DNA from: Rhynochetos jubatus
Lineage: Eukaryota > Chordata > Aves > Eurypygiformes > Rhynochetidae
NCBI GenBank assembly: GCA_027574665.1
Contig: CM050656.1
Span: forward strand, 4,401,001-4,465,000
Length of the DNA stretch: 64,000 bases
Direction of reading: 5' to 3'
In this document: piece by piece, positions 62,971 through 64,000 of the stretch
Layout: each line of letters begins with the position of its first letter
Position numbering within the stretch: position 1 is the stretch's first letter
Notes under the pieces: generated by a model
The model's database searches: none
What the model was told of the DNA's origin: nothing
What the model saw: the letters and a program-made list of their open reading frames with translations, nothing else
Translations under genes and position numbers: made by a program

Positions 62971-64000
62971 GAGGCATCAGACTGCTTGGTCACCACACAA
63001 GCATAGCAGGAAGCTTTTGCTAAATGCTGGGGTTGTATTTGTTGAGATGCTCCAGGAAAGGCATTCATAATCTGGGTTATTCTGCAGTAGAAATAACGTA
63101 GCTAGCAGAACAACCTTAATGAAACTTAGTGTCCTCTGTTTTCAGGTATTGGTCAGAAATGTCTTATTCTGTTAAATAATAAGGCTGCTTAGTGCTGTTT
63201 AGAGCACTAGATAATCTCTTATGACAAACACAATGGAAGCAAACACTGTGTATGAGGGTGCGACAGGCGATGGAGTGAGCATGAGTGATCTCAGCCGAGG
63301 AGCCCGTTCAGTTCCTGACACAGCTTTCAGCTGGCGCATTGGCTGCAGCAACCATTTTCTGGATCTTGTGCTGTTTTTCTGGTATGAATCTGTATGTTGG
63401 ATTAAAAATCAGATAGCAGGTGAAAAAAAGAGTAAATATAGAAGAAGTGGGAGGGATCCCTTTCATGCTGGGAGCCTGACTGAGATGGTGGCAGTGACAA
63501 AGTGATGCAGGGATCCTTGAGGTCAACAAAACCACTGGGCAAGGTCTGGGCAGTGACATCGCACCCCATGTAGGTGGTGTCTATGAAACCTTCCTTTCTT
63601 TGTTTTCCCATGATGTTTCTTCAGCCTTTTTCTGTCACCACTTTTCACTGATATTCACAGAAACCAGTTTTGGTCAACAGACCCACCTTCACTCTTCCCT
63701 GTTTGCTAGGCACAACCTCAGGGCAATCTTTAGACTGCGATCAGGCGTTTTCATCTCATCTGTTGTTCCTGTATCTCTTCCATCTTTGCCGATGACCTTT
63801 GCCTGAGGCTGGCGGGAATTTTGTACACCTTTGTTAACTCTCCTTGCATCACCTTGTTCTGTGGTGCAGTTTGCTGCTGTCCTTGGGCTGCTGTCCTGGG
63901 GAGTTTAACCCTTGGGATTTGCCACCTGGGGATGATGCTGGAATGCTGTGTTGCCGGATATGTGGCAAGCAGCTCTTGCATGGAGAGGCTGCTTTTGGCC

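Larger units (their letters stand above)
55334..64000. other. Non-coding region, no gene recognised
   Basis: No reading frame has recognisable protein character. Notable items are the alternating purine-pyrimidine tract (59,972-59,999) and the AT-rich duplication with hairpin (62,893-62,970), plus an AT-rich block around 60,830-60,990 that reads like a candidate conserved element. The rest holds nothing I can name. It may continue the possible first intron to the left. Confidence 0.7.

Noticed and set aside
1..64000. CRISPR array, bacterial operons, tRNA or rRNA genes, known microRNA precursors
   Set aside because: I looked for regular short repeats with spacers, cloverleaf boxes and familiar mature microRNA strings and found none. 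The sequence is eukaryotic nuclear in character.

Overview
The window looks like 64 kb of vertebrate nuclear DNA, most likely from a bird. The best evidence is three copies of the 3' end of a chicken-repeat-1 (CR1) LINE. They carry the family's typical 3' text: the 'gtgtccctgcccatggcagg' block, 'gatctttaaggtcccttccaaccc', and an octamer-type tail. Interspersed repeats are otherwise very sparse, as is usual in birds. CR1 also occurs in crocodilians and turtles, so 'bird' is an inference. There are no bacterial-style operons, no phage or plasmid features, no CRISPR array, and no tRNA or rRNA gene that I can recognise.

Layout. Positions 1 to about 43,980 are non-coding DNA with short chance reading frames. 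They include a well-preserved CR1 fragment on the minus strand (21,158-21,410), a more diverged one on the plus strand (34,522-34,627), and several AT-rich, motif-rich blocks that read like conserved regulatory elements. The clearest of these is at 38,940-39,240, which has a perfect bicoid-type palindrome and two octamers. From about 43,985 to 45,075 there is one strong CpG island with GC boxes, tandem G-runs and plausible plus-strand splice donors. This is almost certainly the promoter and first exon(s) of a gene, probably transcribed to the right. I cannot name the gene. From 45,076 to the end the sequence is again non-coding and would fit a long first intron. It contains a third short CR1 piece (55,271-55,333), a 28-bp alternating purine-pyrimidine tract and an AT-rich duplicated segment ending in a perfect hairpin.

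How it may work together (inference): the island would be the promoter of an unnamed gene. The repeat-poor flanks, with homeodomain- and POU-type sites, could be its cis-regulatory surroundings. No complete protein-coding gene can be supported in this window. I found no convincing evidence of a novel biological system. The points worth checking are mostly regulatory or structural.
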